Notes under the pieces: model-generated | Seen by the model: the letters and a program-made list of their open reading frames with translations, nothing else | Told to the model about the DNA's origin: nothing | The model's database searches: none | Shown here: piece after piece, positions 9,428 to 17,942 of the stretch | How the letters are laid out: every line of letters starts with the position of its first letter | How positions within the stretch are numbered: the stretch's first letter is position 1 | Translations under genes and position numbers: made by a program | Origin: Bacteroidota bacterium | Lineage (GTDB): Bacteria > Bacteroidota > Bacteroidia > B-17B0 > Aurantibacillaceae | Assembly: GCA_018267825.1 (NCBI GenBank) | Contig: JAFDXR010000011.1 | Location: 186,001-250,000 of the forward strand | Length of the DNA stretch: 64,000 nucleotides | Direction: 5' to 3'

Positions 9428-10558
9428 TTACAGCAGGCTTTGGTAGATGGCGTTTAATTTTTTCCCGAAGTTTTCAAACCCAAAACGTTCAATAACCGCT
9501 CCGCGGATAGCAGAAGCGCTATAGGATGCATGCGTTTGAATCATTTTTTGCATGGCCCCGGCGATCGCATCCACATCTTCGGGTGGCACCAGGATGCCGG
9601 AATCGGCAGAGATGTATTCTTTTGGTGCTGTTTTGTTGGTGGCAATGACGGGCAATCCGCACGACATGGCTTCGGCCACCACCAGTCCAAAACTCTCGTG
9701 AAGGCTTGGAAATACAAAGAAATCGGCCTCTGCCATTTCACGGGCTATTTCTGCCTTGGTCATTTTCCCTTTAAGGTAAACCCTGCTTTGCAACTCCGGA
9801 TGCTGACGCATGTACGCTTCAATGGCGCCATATTCTTCCCCATCGCCCACCATCGTTAATTTCCAGTCGGGATTGGCCTCTGCCATGTGTTGAAACGCTT
9901 TGAGTGTGCGAAGCCCGCCCTTGAATACATCGAGGCGGCTGGCAAAAAGAATATTACGATATGTGCGATCTGGCTTCTGTGCGAAAAGGGCTGTATCAAC
10001 CGGGTTATGTGTTACATGAATGGTTTTGGGATGAATCCTGCTGGCCAGAATCTCCTTGCGCAGGTGATCGCTGACAGTGAGCACGGCATCTGCGCGTTGC
10101 ATGGTGCGGCGTGCCCAGGCAAGTTTCCAGAAACTGTCTGAGATCATGGTGAAGGGTCCCTGGTGTTCGGTAATGATGGCGGGTACCTGCCAGGCTTTGC
10201 CGAGCCTGCAAGCCAATGTGCCGCTCAATATGGTACCATGTGCATGCACGAGATCGGGTTTTGCAATTTGCCGGCGAAGTGCATAGCCTTTGCGAAACCA
10301 GGCCCAGTAATAAAACGGCTTGAGGTAAAAAGGAATTTTTGTGGTAGAAAAACAATATCTGTAAACCGTAGCGCCACCTTCCTGTGTAACGGTCAGTCCT
10401 TTCTTTGCCCCGGTAAGTCTAATAAACAGGACACTGACCTTACAAAAGGGTTCCACGGCGGTGAGGTAATCGCGTACAAATATTCCCTGTACATCGCCGT
10501 CGTAACCGGGAAACAGATCAGGCACTACGAGTACATTTATTTTTCCGGAAGAGCTCAT
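9428..10558 (-). CDS. Family 4 glycosyltransferase
   Basis: A GT-B enzyme of about 376 residues. The N-terminal domain begins INVLVVPDLFPGYDGDVQG and includes PDLVHAHGTILSG; the C-terminal domain has FVFPSLHESFGLVVAEAMSCGLPVIAT, the complete E-x7-E donor-binding motif of GT4, then EYISADSGILVPPED. I take the ATG at 10558 (MSSSGKINV) rather than the one at 10576, because it overlaps the preceding methyltransferase stop as ATGA and leaves a normal N-terminus. It should act at the cytoplasmic face of the inner membrane, extending a lipid-linked oligosaccharide. Confidence 0.9.
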   Translation of the reverse strand: MSSSGKINVLVVPDLFPGYDGDVQGIFVRDYLTAVEPFCKVSVLFIRLTGAKKGLTVTQEGGATVYRYCFSTTKIPFYLKPFYYWAWFRKGYALRRQIAKPDLVHAHGTILSGTLACRLGKAWQVPAIITEHQGPFTMISDSFWKLAWARRTMQRADAVLTVSDHLRKEILASRIHPKTIHVTHNPVDTALFAQKPDRTYRNILFASRLDVFKGGLRTLKAFQHMAEANPDWKLTMVGDGEEYGAIEAYMRQHPELQSRVYLKGKMTKAEIAREMAEADFFVFPSLHESFGLVVAEAMSCGLPVIATNKTAPKEYISADSGILVPPEDVDAIAGAMQKMIQTHASYSASAIRGAVIERFGFENFGKKLNAIYQSLL

Positions 10559-11286
10559 GCGCGTTTCACGAAGCAATAGGTATAGTCACTGCCCCACGAT
10601 GCATGCTTGTTGTGGCGCGTATCACCAAAAAAACGCCGGGTGAGTTCATATTTTTTCTCGTTCGAAAAGAGGTTTGAAAACCCGAGGAATGACTGGTTGT
10701 AGCGATAGGCAGCTTCACGCCGGAAACCTTCTTCGTGAAGCACCTGTTCCAGGAATGAAGCCTTTACTTTATTAAGCTTATAGGGTTGTTTGCGGATCAG
10801 TCCTTTCAGTCCGAGGTAAAAACGAATGAGGTGGCTATAGAAGTGTGATGCGTCGGTATTCTGAATAATGAGCATGCCACCGGGTTTGATGATGCCGCTG
10901 ATTTTACGAAGTAATTGTTCGGGTGAGTTGACGTGGGCCAGCAAACCCAGGCAGATTACCAGGTCGTATGATCCGGGTGGAATATCGAGTTTAAAAAAAT
11001 CGTCATTGATGCATTCTGTCTTATAGCGCTGAGTTTCCGGAATATTTTCAGAAGCTATTGCCAGCATGTTAGCCGAAATATCAACGAGGCTCAGTTTTTT
11101 TGTTTTATCGAGCAGGGATCGTGACATAGCACCGGTACCGCAGGGCATATCCAGCACGGCATCGAATGTTTTCCCTTCGGTGTAGGCATCCACCGTTTCC
11201 TTACGGATGCGCAGGTTATAGTCGTATGTCAGATAGAGCGCTGTGTTTTCGAAGAGCTCCTTCACCAATATGCTTTTGTCTGTCAT
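10555..11286 (-). CDS. Class I SAM-dependent methyltransferase
   Basis: About 243 residues from the ATG at 11286 (MTDKSILVKELFEN). Motif I is AVLDMPCGTGAMSRSLL, then LVDISANMLAIASEN (acidic loop binding the ribose) and YDLVICLGLLAHV with IIKPGGMLIIQNT. This is a standard small-molecule or sugar methyltransferase fold. A longer upstream in-frame extension to 11436 reads through the end of the acyltransferase gene and has a basic, low-complexity composition, so I reject it. The C-terminus overlaps the next glycosyltransferase start by four bases. The acceptor is unknown; possible roles include O-methylation of a sugar residue or chain termination. Confidence 0.85.
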   Translation of the reverse strand: MTDKSILVKELFENTALYLTYDYNLRIRKETVDAYTEGKTFDAVLDMPCGTGAMSRSLLDKTKKLSLVDISANMLAIASENIPETQRYKTECINDDFFKLDIPPGSYDLVICLGLLAHVNSPEQLLRKISGIIKPGGMLIIQNTDASHFYSHLIRFYLGLKGLIRKQPYKLNKVKASFLEQVLHEEGFRREAAYRYNQSFLGFSNLFSNEKKYELTRRFFGDTRHNKHASWGSDYTYCFVKRA

Positions 11287-11297
11287 GCTTCTTATTC

Positions 11298-11870
11298 CTA
11301 TTTCCTGGTTCCGATCTGGCGCAGGGGATTTCCTGCATAAATGCCATATTCTTCTGTGATTGTTTTTTTTGTGACCACTGAGTTTGACCCGATGAAAACG
11401 CCTTTGCTGATCTTGGCGCCCATCAATACCACACATCCCGCAGCAACCCCGGAGTCTTCCCCGATATCGATAGCTTCGCTGACACCTTCCTGCAAACGAT
11501 AGGGTTTATCTTTGGCAAACTGATGATTGCCATCGCGGATACTCACATTTTCAGCCACTGCCGCCCATTTGCGGATCCTGATCTCCTTATTGCAGCTGAT
11601 GAGAATATTCTGATGAAAGAGCACATGATCTTCCAGGATTACCTGTCCGCTGGCGGAGAGTTCAAACGTATTGTTCCGTCCGAGATCGACATAATCGCCG
11701 ATGGTGATGTTACGATTCGGAAAGCCCTTGAAATAAGGAAATCCCGAACATTTGAGGCCTTTACCCACTTTACAGCCATGCAAAACAAGATAGCATTTCA
11801 GGAGCATGCCCCTGAACCGCGACAACCTGTTGCGACGAACAGCTTCCAGGTATGTTATAACACCGATCAT
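11298..11870 (-). CDS. Left-handed beta-helix (hexapeptide) acyltransferase
   Basis: The 190-residue protein has imperfect hexapeptide repeats ([LIV]-G-x4) from about residue 50: ITIGDYVDLG, VILEDHVLF, ISKGVFIGSNSVVTK, ending in GIYAGNPLRQIG, the usual finish of the WcaF/LacA acetyltransferase branch of the LbH superfamily. His in SIRDGNHQF is the likely catalytic base. It probably O- or N-acetylates a sugar with acetyl-CoA. It follows the family 2 glycosyltransferase with a 4-base overlap and precedes a methyltransferase by 11 bases. Start at ATG 11870 (MIGVITYLEAVRRNR). Confidence 0.85.
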   Translation of the reverse strand: MIGVITYLEAVRRNRLSRFRGMLLKCYLVLHGCKVGKGLKCSGFPYFKGFPNRNITIGDYVDLGRNNTFELSASGQVILEDHVLFHQNILISCNKEIRIRKWAAVAENVSIRDGNHQFAKDKPYRLQEGVSEAIDIGEDSGVAAGCVVLMGAKISKGVFIGSNSVVTKKTITEEYGIYAGNPLRQIGTRK

Positions 11871-12649
11871 CTTTTACCCAAATGTATTACTTTTTTCAGG
11901 AAGGTTTTTACATAACACCTGATGGCGCGGCCAATAACCTGCCGGTGAAAGCCGGTGTGGTGCACTTTCATGATATGATAGCCCTCGATGTTGGATGCAC
12001 AGGAAGCGCTCATGCCCCCAGGGCGAAACACCGTGAGCGGATGCGACACATAGCTGAAGCGATATTTCTGTTTGAGGCAACGCAGCAGGAAATCGTAATC
12101 GGCCGAAATTTTATAGCGGGTATCGAATGTACCAGCTGCATCGTATATTTTTTTTGACACAAAGCAACTCGGATGAAAGATGGATGGTTTTTCGTCCATC
12201 TTCATGATGTCTGGTTTCATGAGCGATTGCGTATCGCCAGTGAGTACCAGCATATCGCCGTAAAACAGATCGGCGGTGTCCGACTTCCACTTATCCACAA
12301 CATGCTTAACGGCATCGGGCGTATAATAGTCGTCGGCATTGATAATGCCAATAATCTCGCCGGTTGCCAGCGCAATGCCTTTATTCATGGCATCGTAAAT
12401 GCCCTTGTCGGGTTCACTTTGCCAGTAATCTATCCGGGATTCGTATTTCCGGATAATGTCCAGCGTTCCATCCGTTGAGCCGCCATCTACAATAATATAT
12501 TCGATCAGGCTGTAGGATTGTTCCAGTACACTCCGGATGGTTTGTTCGAGATGCGCACCACCATTCAACACCACAGTTATAATACTCACCAGGGGAGCTT
12601 CAGCCGAAGTTGTTTTCAGAATATGATTCATACGAAGGCCGCCTTTCAT
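11867..12649 (-). CDS. Family 2 glycosyltransferase
   Basis: The 260-residue GT-A enzyme has PLVSIITVVLNGGAHLEQTIRSV, YIIVDGGSTDGT (nucleotide-binding aspartates), WQSEPDKGIYDAMNKG and INADDYY, the DxD-like metal site of this GT2 subgroup, then FHPSCFVSKKIYD. This subgroup (WcaA-like, about 250 residues) commonly acts in colanic-acid- or capsule-like clusters. The start at 12649 overlaps the previous gene's stop as ATGA; a second ATG at 12631 (MNHILKT) is also possible and would remove only six residues. The donor is unknown. Confidence 0.9.
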   Translation of the reverse strand: MKGGLRMNHILKTTSAEAPLVSIITVVLNGGAHLEQTIRSVLEQSYSLIEYIIVDGGSTDGTLDIIRKYESRIDYWQSEPDKGIYDAMNKGIALATGEIIGIINADDYYTPDAVKHVVDKWKSDTADLFYGDMLVLTGDTQSLMKPDIMKMDEKPSIFHPSCFVSKKIYDAAGTFDTRYKISADYDFLLRCLKQKYRFSYVSHPLTVFRPGGMSASCASNIEGYHIMKVHHTGFHRQVIGRAIRCYVKTFLKKVIHLGKR

Positions 12650-13815
12650 ACTGTTGGCCTCCTTTCGATGCGTTCATGAATACGTCCGATAATTCCCGAC
12701 CATGTGAACTGGGTATCGGAATAATGCATGATCTCCGGGCAAAGCTTCGCCAGCGAAGATTCATTGTCTATTCTGTTTTGCAGGGCTTCGGCAAGGGCTG
12801 CATCATCGTTGGTTTTGAGGGTCGTGCCATACTTCCCGCGATTGGTAATATCGGGCATGCTCACGATGCCTTCGGTGCCGATGATGTAGTTTCCAAAATA
12901 AAGGGCCTCGCCGATCGAATGACAAAACGATTCTTTTAACGACGTCATGCAGAATATTTTGGAGCGATCGTACCATGCATAAAGTGTTTTGCGATCGCAG
13001 ATCTCGCCGGTGAATAAAATACGGGATTCCAGATGCGGGTATTCGCGGATCCAGGCTTTGTATTTTTGTTCGAACGAAGGATTGACAGGCCCTACGAAAA
13101 CCAGTTTCCAGTCTTTCAGATCGAGCCGTGCCAGGGCTCTCAGCATCATATCATGATTCTTGATCTCCTCACCTACCCGGCCAACCGTGAGTATAATATT
13201 TTCTTTTTCGTTATAAAGCTTCCGCTGTGGAAATGCTTCGCGCAGGTAAACATCATTAACACCAACAGGCAGGTAAGATACCTTATGCGCCACCTGCGGA
13301 AATTTACGTTTTACAAGGCTTTCACCCTCGGAGTTTTCAATTGTAATGAGATCGACCTGTTTCAGGAATTTTTTCTCCAGCGATTTCAGAAAGCGGTTCT
13401 TCATGCGATGTACCGAGTGCCGCAGTTCCGATTGCTCGGCAAAGGTTTCATTATAGCCATCGAGTTTCAGAAATAAAAAACCTTTCGGATTGAGCTTCTT
13501 GTACAGAATCCCATAAACGAACGTGAACTTGGAAAAGATATACAGGTTCAGTACATCAATATGCTTCGCATTTTTATAGATGTATGATAAAACGCTTTTT
13601 TCGAGGAAGCTGACCCGGCCACGGTTCGGGATAAATTCCATTTTCAGGCCTTTTACTTCGCCATCGAGATTAGAGTATTGCTGGCTGTTTTTGTAGCTGA
13701 CGATGCGGGCGTTATAGGAAAAAGTCTTGTGCAGAAAATAGGGGATCTGCCCCAGGTCTTTGGTCAGGTGAACATTTTCACAGATCGGAAATATGGTTAC
13801 AAATGTTCTGCTCAT
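12646..13815 (-). CDS. Family 4 glycosyltransferase
   Basis: The 389-residue protein has a GT-B fold. The C-terminal domain carries ENIILTVGRVGEEIKNHDMMLRAL and the donor site KIFCMTSLKESFCHSIGEALYFGNYIIGT, where the E-x7-E motif reads ESFCHSIGE. The N-terminal domain is less typical, with a basic region (SVHRMKNRFLKSLEKKFLKQVD) suited to membrane association. It lies 7 bases downstream of the unknown gene at 13823-14557 and overlaps the next gene by 4 bases. It is expected to add one residue of the repeat unit. Confidence 0.87.
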   Translation of the reverse strand: MSRTFVTIFPICENVHLTKDLGQIPYFLHKTFSYNARIVSYKNSQQYSNLDGEVKGLKMEFIPNRGRVSFLEKSVLSYIYKNAKHIDVLNLYIFSKFTFVYGILYKKLNPKGFLFLKLDGYNETFAEQSELRHSVHRMKNRFLKSLEKKFLKQVDLITIENSEGESLVKRKFPQVAHKVSYLPVGVNDVYLREAFPQRKLYNEKENIILTVGRVGEEIKNHDMMLRALARLDLKDWKLVFVGPVNPSFEQKYKAWIREYPHLESRILFTGEICDRKTLYAWYDRSKIFCMTSLKESFCHSIGEALYFGNYIIGTEGIVSMPDITNRGKYGTTLKTNDDAALAEALQNRIDNESSLAKLCPEIMHYSDTQFTWSGIIGRIHERIERRPTV

Positions 13816-13822
13816 GTTACAC

Positions 13823-14557
13823 TCAGTACTCCGTTAAAAATTCTTTTTTGCCCATCCACCCCAATACAAGGCGCTCGATGTTACGGATCCGCATCTTTAG
13901 TTTGTTCCGGTTCAGGGTGCCGCCGTAAGATCCTGAAATGCCCGTGATCACGGGATTAACAGGAAACAACTTCACCTCATGAAACAGGTTTTTGTTTACC
14001 AGCACCTGGTATACCAGTTTTTCAATAAACACACCTTTCTCATCATTCACGTTCAAATATAATCCTTTCAGATTGTTTTTGTAGAACTCTCCGGTCACAT
14101 AAAACACATTTGTCTGAGTTACAGCGAATTTCTTATGACTGTCGGCTACAAGGCCCGGACAAGGCCCCGATACAAGGCGTTGCAGGTTATGCACGCGATA
14201 GCGCCCGGTTATTTTAACAAATGATAGGTATTTTCCGCATAACTGCTCTATAGCCTTGTCGAGCATTTCGAATTCCTGGTATCCCTTTCCCTGGGTGTAT
14301 TTATCAGACACCGGAAATTTCAGTAATGTAATCTTACGTTCTTCCAACAGTTGCATAAACGCCGCATCGGATGCCAGATCGTAAGCAGAATTTTCGAGGA
14401 AGTAAAGATCATGGCCTGGAAAAGCATTGCTGTAAAACACCAGGTTATCGTAGTATTCCTGACGGCGCTGCGCCACATCGGTGTGTGCCACAAAATTACT
14501 GTTCGGCACAATGGTACCGGTTATCAGCAGGGCTATGTCTGTGTTTACTTGTTCCAT
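13823..14557 (-). CDS. Conserved polysaccharide-locus protein of unknown function, possibly a GT-A-like transferase
   Basis: A 244-residue soluble protein without signal peptide. It starts MEQVNTDIALLITGTIVPNSN, then has RRQEYYDNLVFY and YFLENSAYDL, reminiscent of the first half of a nucleotide-diphospho-sugar transferase fold, and FVKITGRYRVHNLQRL further on. I recognise the general look of a family found in capsule clusters but cannot assign a named function. No DxD motif is obvious. Its start overlaps the end of the glycosyltransferase-flippase fusion by 13 bases, arguing for coupled translation. It could be a glycosyltransferase or a regulatory or assembly protein. Confidence 0.75.
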   Translation of the reverse strand: MEQVNTDIALLITGTIVPNSNFVAHTDVAQRRQEYYDNLVFYSNAFPGHDLYFLENSAYDLASDAAFMQLLEERKITLLKFPVSDKYTQGKGYQEFEMLDKAIEQLCGKYLSFVKITGRYRVHNLQRLVSGPCPGLVADSHKKFAVTQTNVFYVTGEFYKNNLKGLYLNVNDEKGVFIEKLVYQVLVNKNLFHEVKLFPVNPVITGISGSYGGTLNRNKLKMRIRNIERLVLGWMGKKEFLTEY

Positions 14558-16995
14558 ATACCGCTTGCTGTGTTGTGAACAATTTTACTGTATTGAATCG
14601 GGTGCAGAAATACCTGCGGCAGCACACAGAGGCAAGTGCCAATCATAACACCTGCACTGCCCAGGTTCAGGTATTTAGCCAGGAAAACCGATAAAGGGAT
14701 ATTGATCACGATGATCACTATCGAATGGTAAAGGCTGAGGCGAATCTTGCCCACACCGCTCAGAAAGTTGCCAAAAATACTGGTCCAGGCCGACATCATG
14801 ACCCACACAGCCATGGAGCAGGAAAGCAGGAAAGGAATCTCTACCTGGTCGCCGATCCAGATGTGGTAGGCAAAATTGGCAAGTACCAGCATGATTACAA
14901 CACCTGCCGCGAGCAGGATCCACAACATCTGCTGTTTGCGTGTAATCCGTTTGATCCATTCGAAATCCTGCTTATGGTATGCATCTGTATAGGCTGTCCA
15001 GAAAGGTGTTGTGATGAGTGAAAACCCCATCGTTACCACGCTGAAATATTTAAACGCAATACTGTAAGGTGTAACAGCTGCCGGGCCGTAGAGCTGGTCA
15101 ATAATAATACTATCGGTGGCAAACAGGATCAAAGCGGCAAACTGCATGATAAAAAACTGGAAGCCCAGGCTCATGAGATCACGTGCATGACCCAGACGAA
15201 CGTATTTCCAGGAAGGGATCAAATGCCTGTAATCGCGGCTGAAAAACCAGACCGATACAATGAAAGGCGCTACAATATTGGCGGCACTTACACCAACACT
15301 GAGCCAGAAGAGTGAACCGTGTGTTGTTTTGGTGAGGATATACACAACAATAAGCGACAAAAGACTAGCCAGTGTATTGATACCCCCGCTGATGGCTGAG
15401 CGCTGATCGGCCTTGAGCACCATGGAGATAAGCTTGATAATGAACTGAAGGCTGAAAAAACTAAAGACGATGAAAATCAGGCGGTTTATTTCATGGCTCA
15501 TTTCAGGCGGTGTATTCAGAATCCAGGTCCAGTTGATGAGCGGAAAGAGCAAGACAAACAGAACATACACCACACCAATAATGATGCTTAAAACTGCATA
15601 GGACGTGCTGATGTATATGCGCGCCGATTCCTGGTCATTCCTGGCCAGCGCTTCCGCCAGTTTATTCCGGAGGCCATTACCCAGACCGAGATCAAAAAAA
15701 GCAAACCAGCCAATGACGGTCGTCAGTGCAATCCATATACCATAGCGTACCGGATTCAGGTAATTAAGCGCCAGCGGGATAAGCAGGAAACTGATAACAA
15801 TGCTCACGCACTTGATGAGGATGGAGGTGAGGATATTCTTTTTTGTTTTCACGCTCCGCTCATGTCCCTGTGTGAAAAAAGAACGAAGGTTGAATTTCGT
15901 GGGTGGACGCTCATCGACCCATGAAATAAATGCTTTAAATGCGGTTTTAAAATCGAAGGCCCGGGAAGCCCTGATACAATTGGCAGAACAGGATTCATAA
16001 TTCGCTTCTACCTCCGAAATGGCTTTCCGGATATTTTCCGGCGTTACGGCATCGATAAGGACACCCGCTTTAAAATCAAGAACGCTTTTGAGGCCAATGA
16101 TATTAATGCCTATCACGGGCACCCCGGCAGCATAATAATTAAAAAGTTTGCCGGCAGGCGACGAAAAATAATTGAAGCTTTGCCTGGCCAGTTCGAGATC
16201 GTAACCCGTAATGCCTATATAATACTGCGACACATATTCGATGATCTGTTCCTGGGCCACGTAATTGAAGTCGAAACGGAGTTTACCGCTTTGTATCATA
16301 TCAGCATATTGCCCACTTAACCAGTTGTAGTATCTGTCGTTTTTAATCCCTTTCATGGTGAGTGAGTAGGAATCGTCGAGGGTACGGATGCATTCCACAA
16401 AATGCTCGAGCCCATATCCAAACTCGATGTTCCCCATATAAAGGATTCTTTTCTCTTTCGGGCCGCGGAAAATCACCTGGTGTTCATCAATAATGGGGGC
16501 ATTCTGCAGAAAAAACGTTTTGATATGAGGATCGTCACCTACCATGAATTCACGCCGCTCTTCGCTTTGAATCAGCAGTGTATCAATCCCCAGCTTTTTC
16601 GAAAAATTATAGAACACATCTTTTTCCGTTTCCAGCGAAAAATAAACGGCTTTACCAAAAAGCAGGCGTGTGGCGGCATAACCCGAGGAGTCAATGGCAA
16701 TTACGGTATCGTATCGCCGGTCAAAGAGCTTGATGAATATTAATGTCCAGATGAGCCGCAGCACTTTGTAAAATTTGTAACCGAAGGTTTTGCGCCAGAA
16801 GTAGGCTGCTGTTTTTCCGATATGAATGCTTTTGGAATGTTCTGCGAGTCCTTTGTTCTGAAAACGACCGTTGTCGACATACACCAGCTTCGTGTAACCT
16901 GTTTCGCTACAACACCTGTAGAGGTTGAGCACAGAAGGCGAATACTGCAACCATTCGTCGGGGAAAACAATGAGTATGGACTTCTCTTTTTTCAC
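14545..16995 (-). CDS. Fusion of a glycosyltransferase-like domain and a Wzx-type flippase
   Basis: The 816-residue protein has two parts. Residues 1 to about 365 are soluble and GT-B-like (SILIVFPDEWLQ start; ILYMGNIEFGYGLEHFVECI; FNYFSSPAGKLFNYYAAGVPVIGIN in the donor-site position). Residues about 372 to 816 are a polytopic membrane domain of MATE/Wzx type with roughly 12 predicted helices, containing FDLGLGNGLRNKLAEALA. The membrane part is a paralogue of the stand-alone flippase at 20161-21549; both share the lead-in FFTxGHxRS and the C-terminal end GIWNK. The reading frame is continuous across the junction, so this is not a sequencing break. The fusion suggests that sugar addition and translocation of the lipid-linked unit are coupled. 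Confidence 0.85.
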   Translation of the reverse strand: MKKEKSILIVFPDEWLQYSPSVLNLYRCCSETGYTKLVYVDNGRFQNKGLAEHSKSIHIGKTAAYFWRKTFGYKFYKVLRLIWTLIFIKLFDRRYDTVIAIDSSGYAATRLLFGKAVYFSLETEKDVFYNFSKKLGIDTLLIQSEERREFMVGDDPHIKTFFLQNAPIIDEHQVIFRGPKEKRILYMGNIEFGYGLEHFVECIRTLDDSYSLTMKGIKNDRYYNWLSGQYADMIQSGKLRFDFNYVAQEQIIEYVSQYYIGITGYDLELARQSFNYFSSPAGKLFNYYAAGVPVIGINIIGLKSVLDFKAGVLIDAVTPENIRKAISEVEANYESCSANCIRASRAFDFKTAFKAFISWVDERPPTKFNLRSFFTQGHERSVKTKKNILTSILIKCVSIVISFLLIPLALNYLNPVRYGIWIALTTVIGWFAFFDLGLGNGLRNKLAEALARNDQESARIYISTSYAVLSIIIGVVYVLFVLLFPLINWTWILNTPPEMSHEINRLIFIVFSFFSLQFIIKLISMVLKADQRSAISGGINTLASLLSLIVVYILTKTTHGSLFWLSVGVSAANIVAPFIVSVWFFSRDYRHLIPSWKYVRLGHARDLMSLGFQFFIMQFAALILFATDSIIIDQLYGPAAVTPYSIAFKYFSVVTMGFSLITTPFWTAYTDAYHKQDFEWIKRITRKQQMLWILLAAGVVIMLVLANFAYHIWIGDQVEIPFLLSCSMAVWVMMSAWTSIFGNFLSGVGKIRLSLYHSIVIIVINIPLSVFLAKYLNLGSAGVMIGTCLCVLPQVFLHPIQYSKIVHNTASGIWNK

Positions 16996-17942
16996 GGGTT
17001 ATTGTTCAGAATATACGGCTTCAGATCGCGGATCACCTGCTGTGTGCGTATATCTACTCCTTTTTTATTTAAGTGATAATATGAATTAAAAAAATACGGC
17101 TTTTCAAAGGCATAATTTACGGGTTCCTGAATATATGCCATGTCATTTTTTTTCAACATGTATGTTACCGAATCGATCATGGTTTGCTGTGCAGCAAAAG
17201 CTTCGCGGTCGATTACCGGTGGCAGCATAAGCAGCCTTGCTCCGCGAGCCACCAGATCCTGCCTGAATTGTTGCAGGAATACGCTGACTTCCGGATTCAG
17301 CTTTTCTTTACCCGAATTCCGTGTACACGGCATATAATCCTGATCCGGCATTTGCCAGTGAACAAAGGCATCGCCATAGCGGTTAAACGAAAGGCGGTGG
17401 TATATATCGACTGGTAACTGCTTATGCCGTTGCCATAGTGATGGAACAAAGTTCTTTAGCTTCTTTGCCGAATAAGTCGGGATGTAAGGGGCCAGGTGTC
17501 GCCACTGGCGAATATCTACAAGCGCCCGGCCATCAGGTTCTATACCAAACAATACAGATACAAGCTCCATCTCTCCGTAGAAATTATCCGTATAAAAATT
17601 TTCATATTCCGAGGCCAGTACGATCACATCGCCCTTCTCTGCAAAACGCACGATATTACGTGCTGTGTATTCGAGGCCAATACCGGCATGTAGCCCCATG
17701 TTCATGACAGGCTTATGCAGTGAATCGGAAATGGTTTTACTATCGAGCCCGAAACTCAGATTGGAACCTCCTACAAAAACGATCTTTCCAGGCCCCAGTT
17801 GGGCCAGTTCTTTTTCTTTGTCGGGCAATGCCGCCAGGATACTGTTTTCGGAAACAACATCGGGCACAAAAAACAGGGAAGCACTCAATACAAGCACCAC
17901 CAGGAGCGTCAATTGCAGGCAGTATTTGAGAAAGCGTTTCAT
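16992..17942 (-). CDS. SGNH-like membrane-anchored partner of the O-acyltransferase
   Basis: The 316-residue protein has an N-terminal signal anchor (FLKYCLQLTLLVVLVLSASLFFV) followed by a periplasmic domain with KIVFVGGSNLSFGLDSKTI, a block I of SGNH/GDSL type (GGSNLSFG with Ser as candidate nucleophile), and FNSYYHLNKKGVDIRTQQV near the end, where the D-x-x-H-like block would carry the catalytic His. Similar proteins (AlgX/AlgJ/DltD-like) follow MBOAT genes and finish transfer of acyl groups to the polymer. The start overlaps the MBOAT stop (TAATG), strong evidence for a functional pair. Catalytic assignment is inferred. Confidence 0.78.
   Translation of the reverse strand: MKRFLKYCLQLTLLVVLVLSASLFFVPDVVSENSILAALPDKEKELAQLGPGKIVFVGGSNLSFGLDSKTISDSLHKPVMNMGLHAGIGLEYTARNIVRFAEKGDVIVLASEYENFYTDNFYGEMELVSVLFGIEPDGRALVDIRQWRHLAPYIPTYSAKKLKNFVPSLWQRHKQLPVDIYHRLSFNRYGDAFVHWQMPDQDYMPCTRNSGKEKLNPEVSVFLQQFRQDLVARGARLLMLPPVIDREAFAAQQTMIDSVTYMLKKNDMAYIQEPVNYAFEKPYFFNSYYHLNKKGVDIRTQQVIRDLKPYILNNNP

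Noticed and set aside
11287-11436. 50-residue N-terminal extension of the methyltransferase
   Set aside because: Overlaps the end of the acyltransferase gene and is a low-complexity basic stretch; ATG at 11286 gives a normal methyltransferase start.
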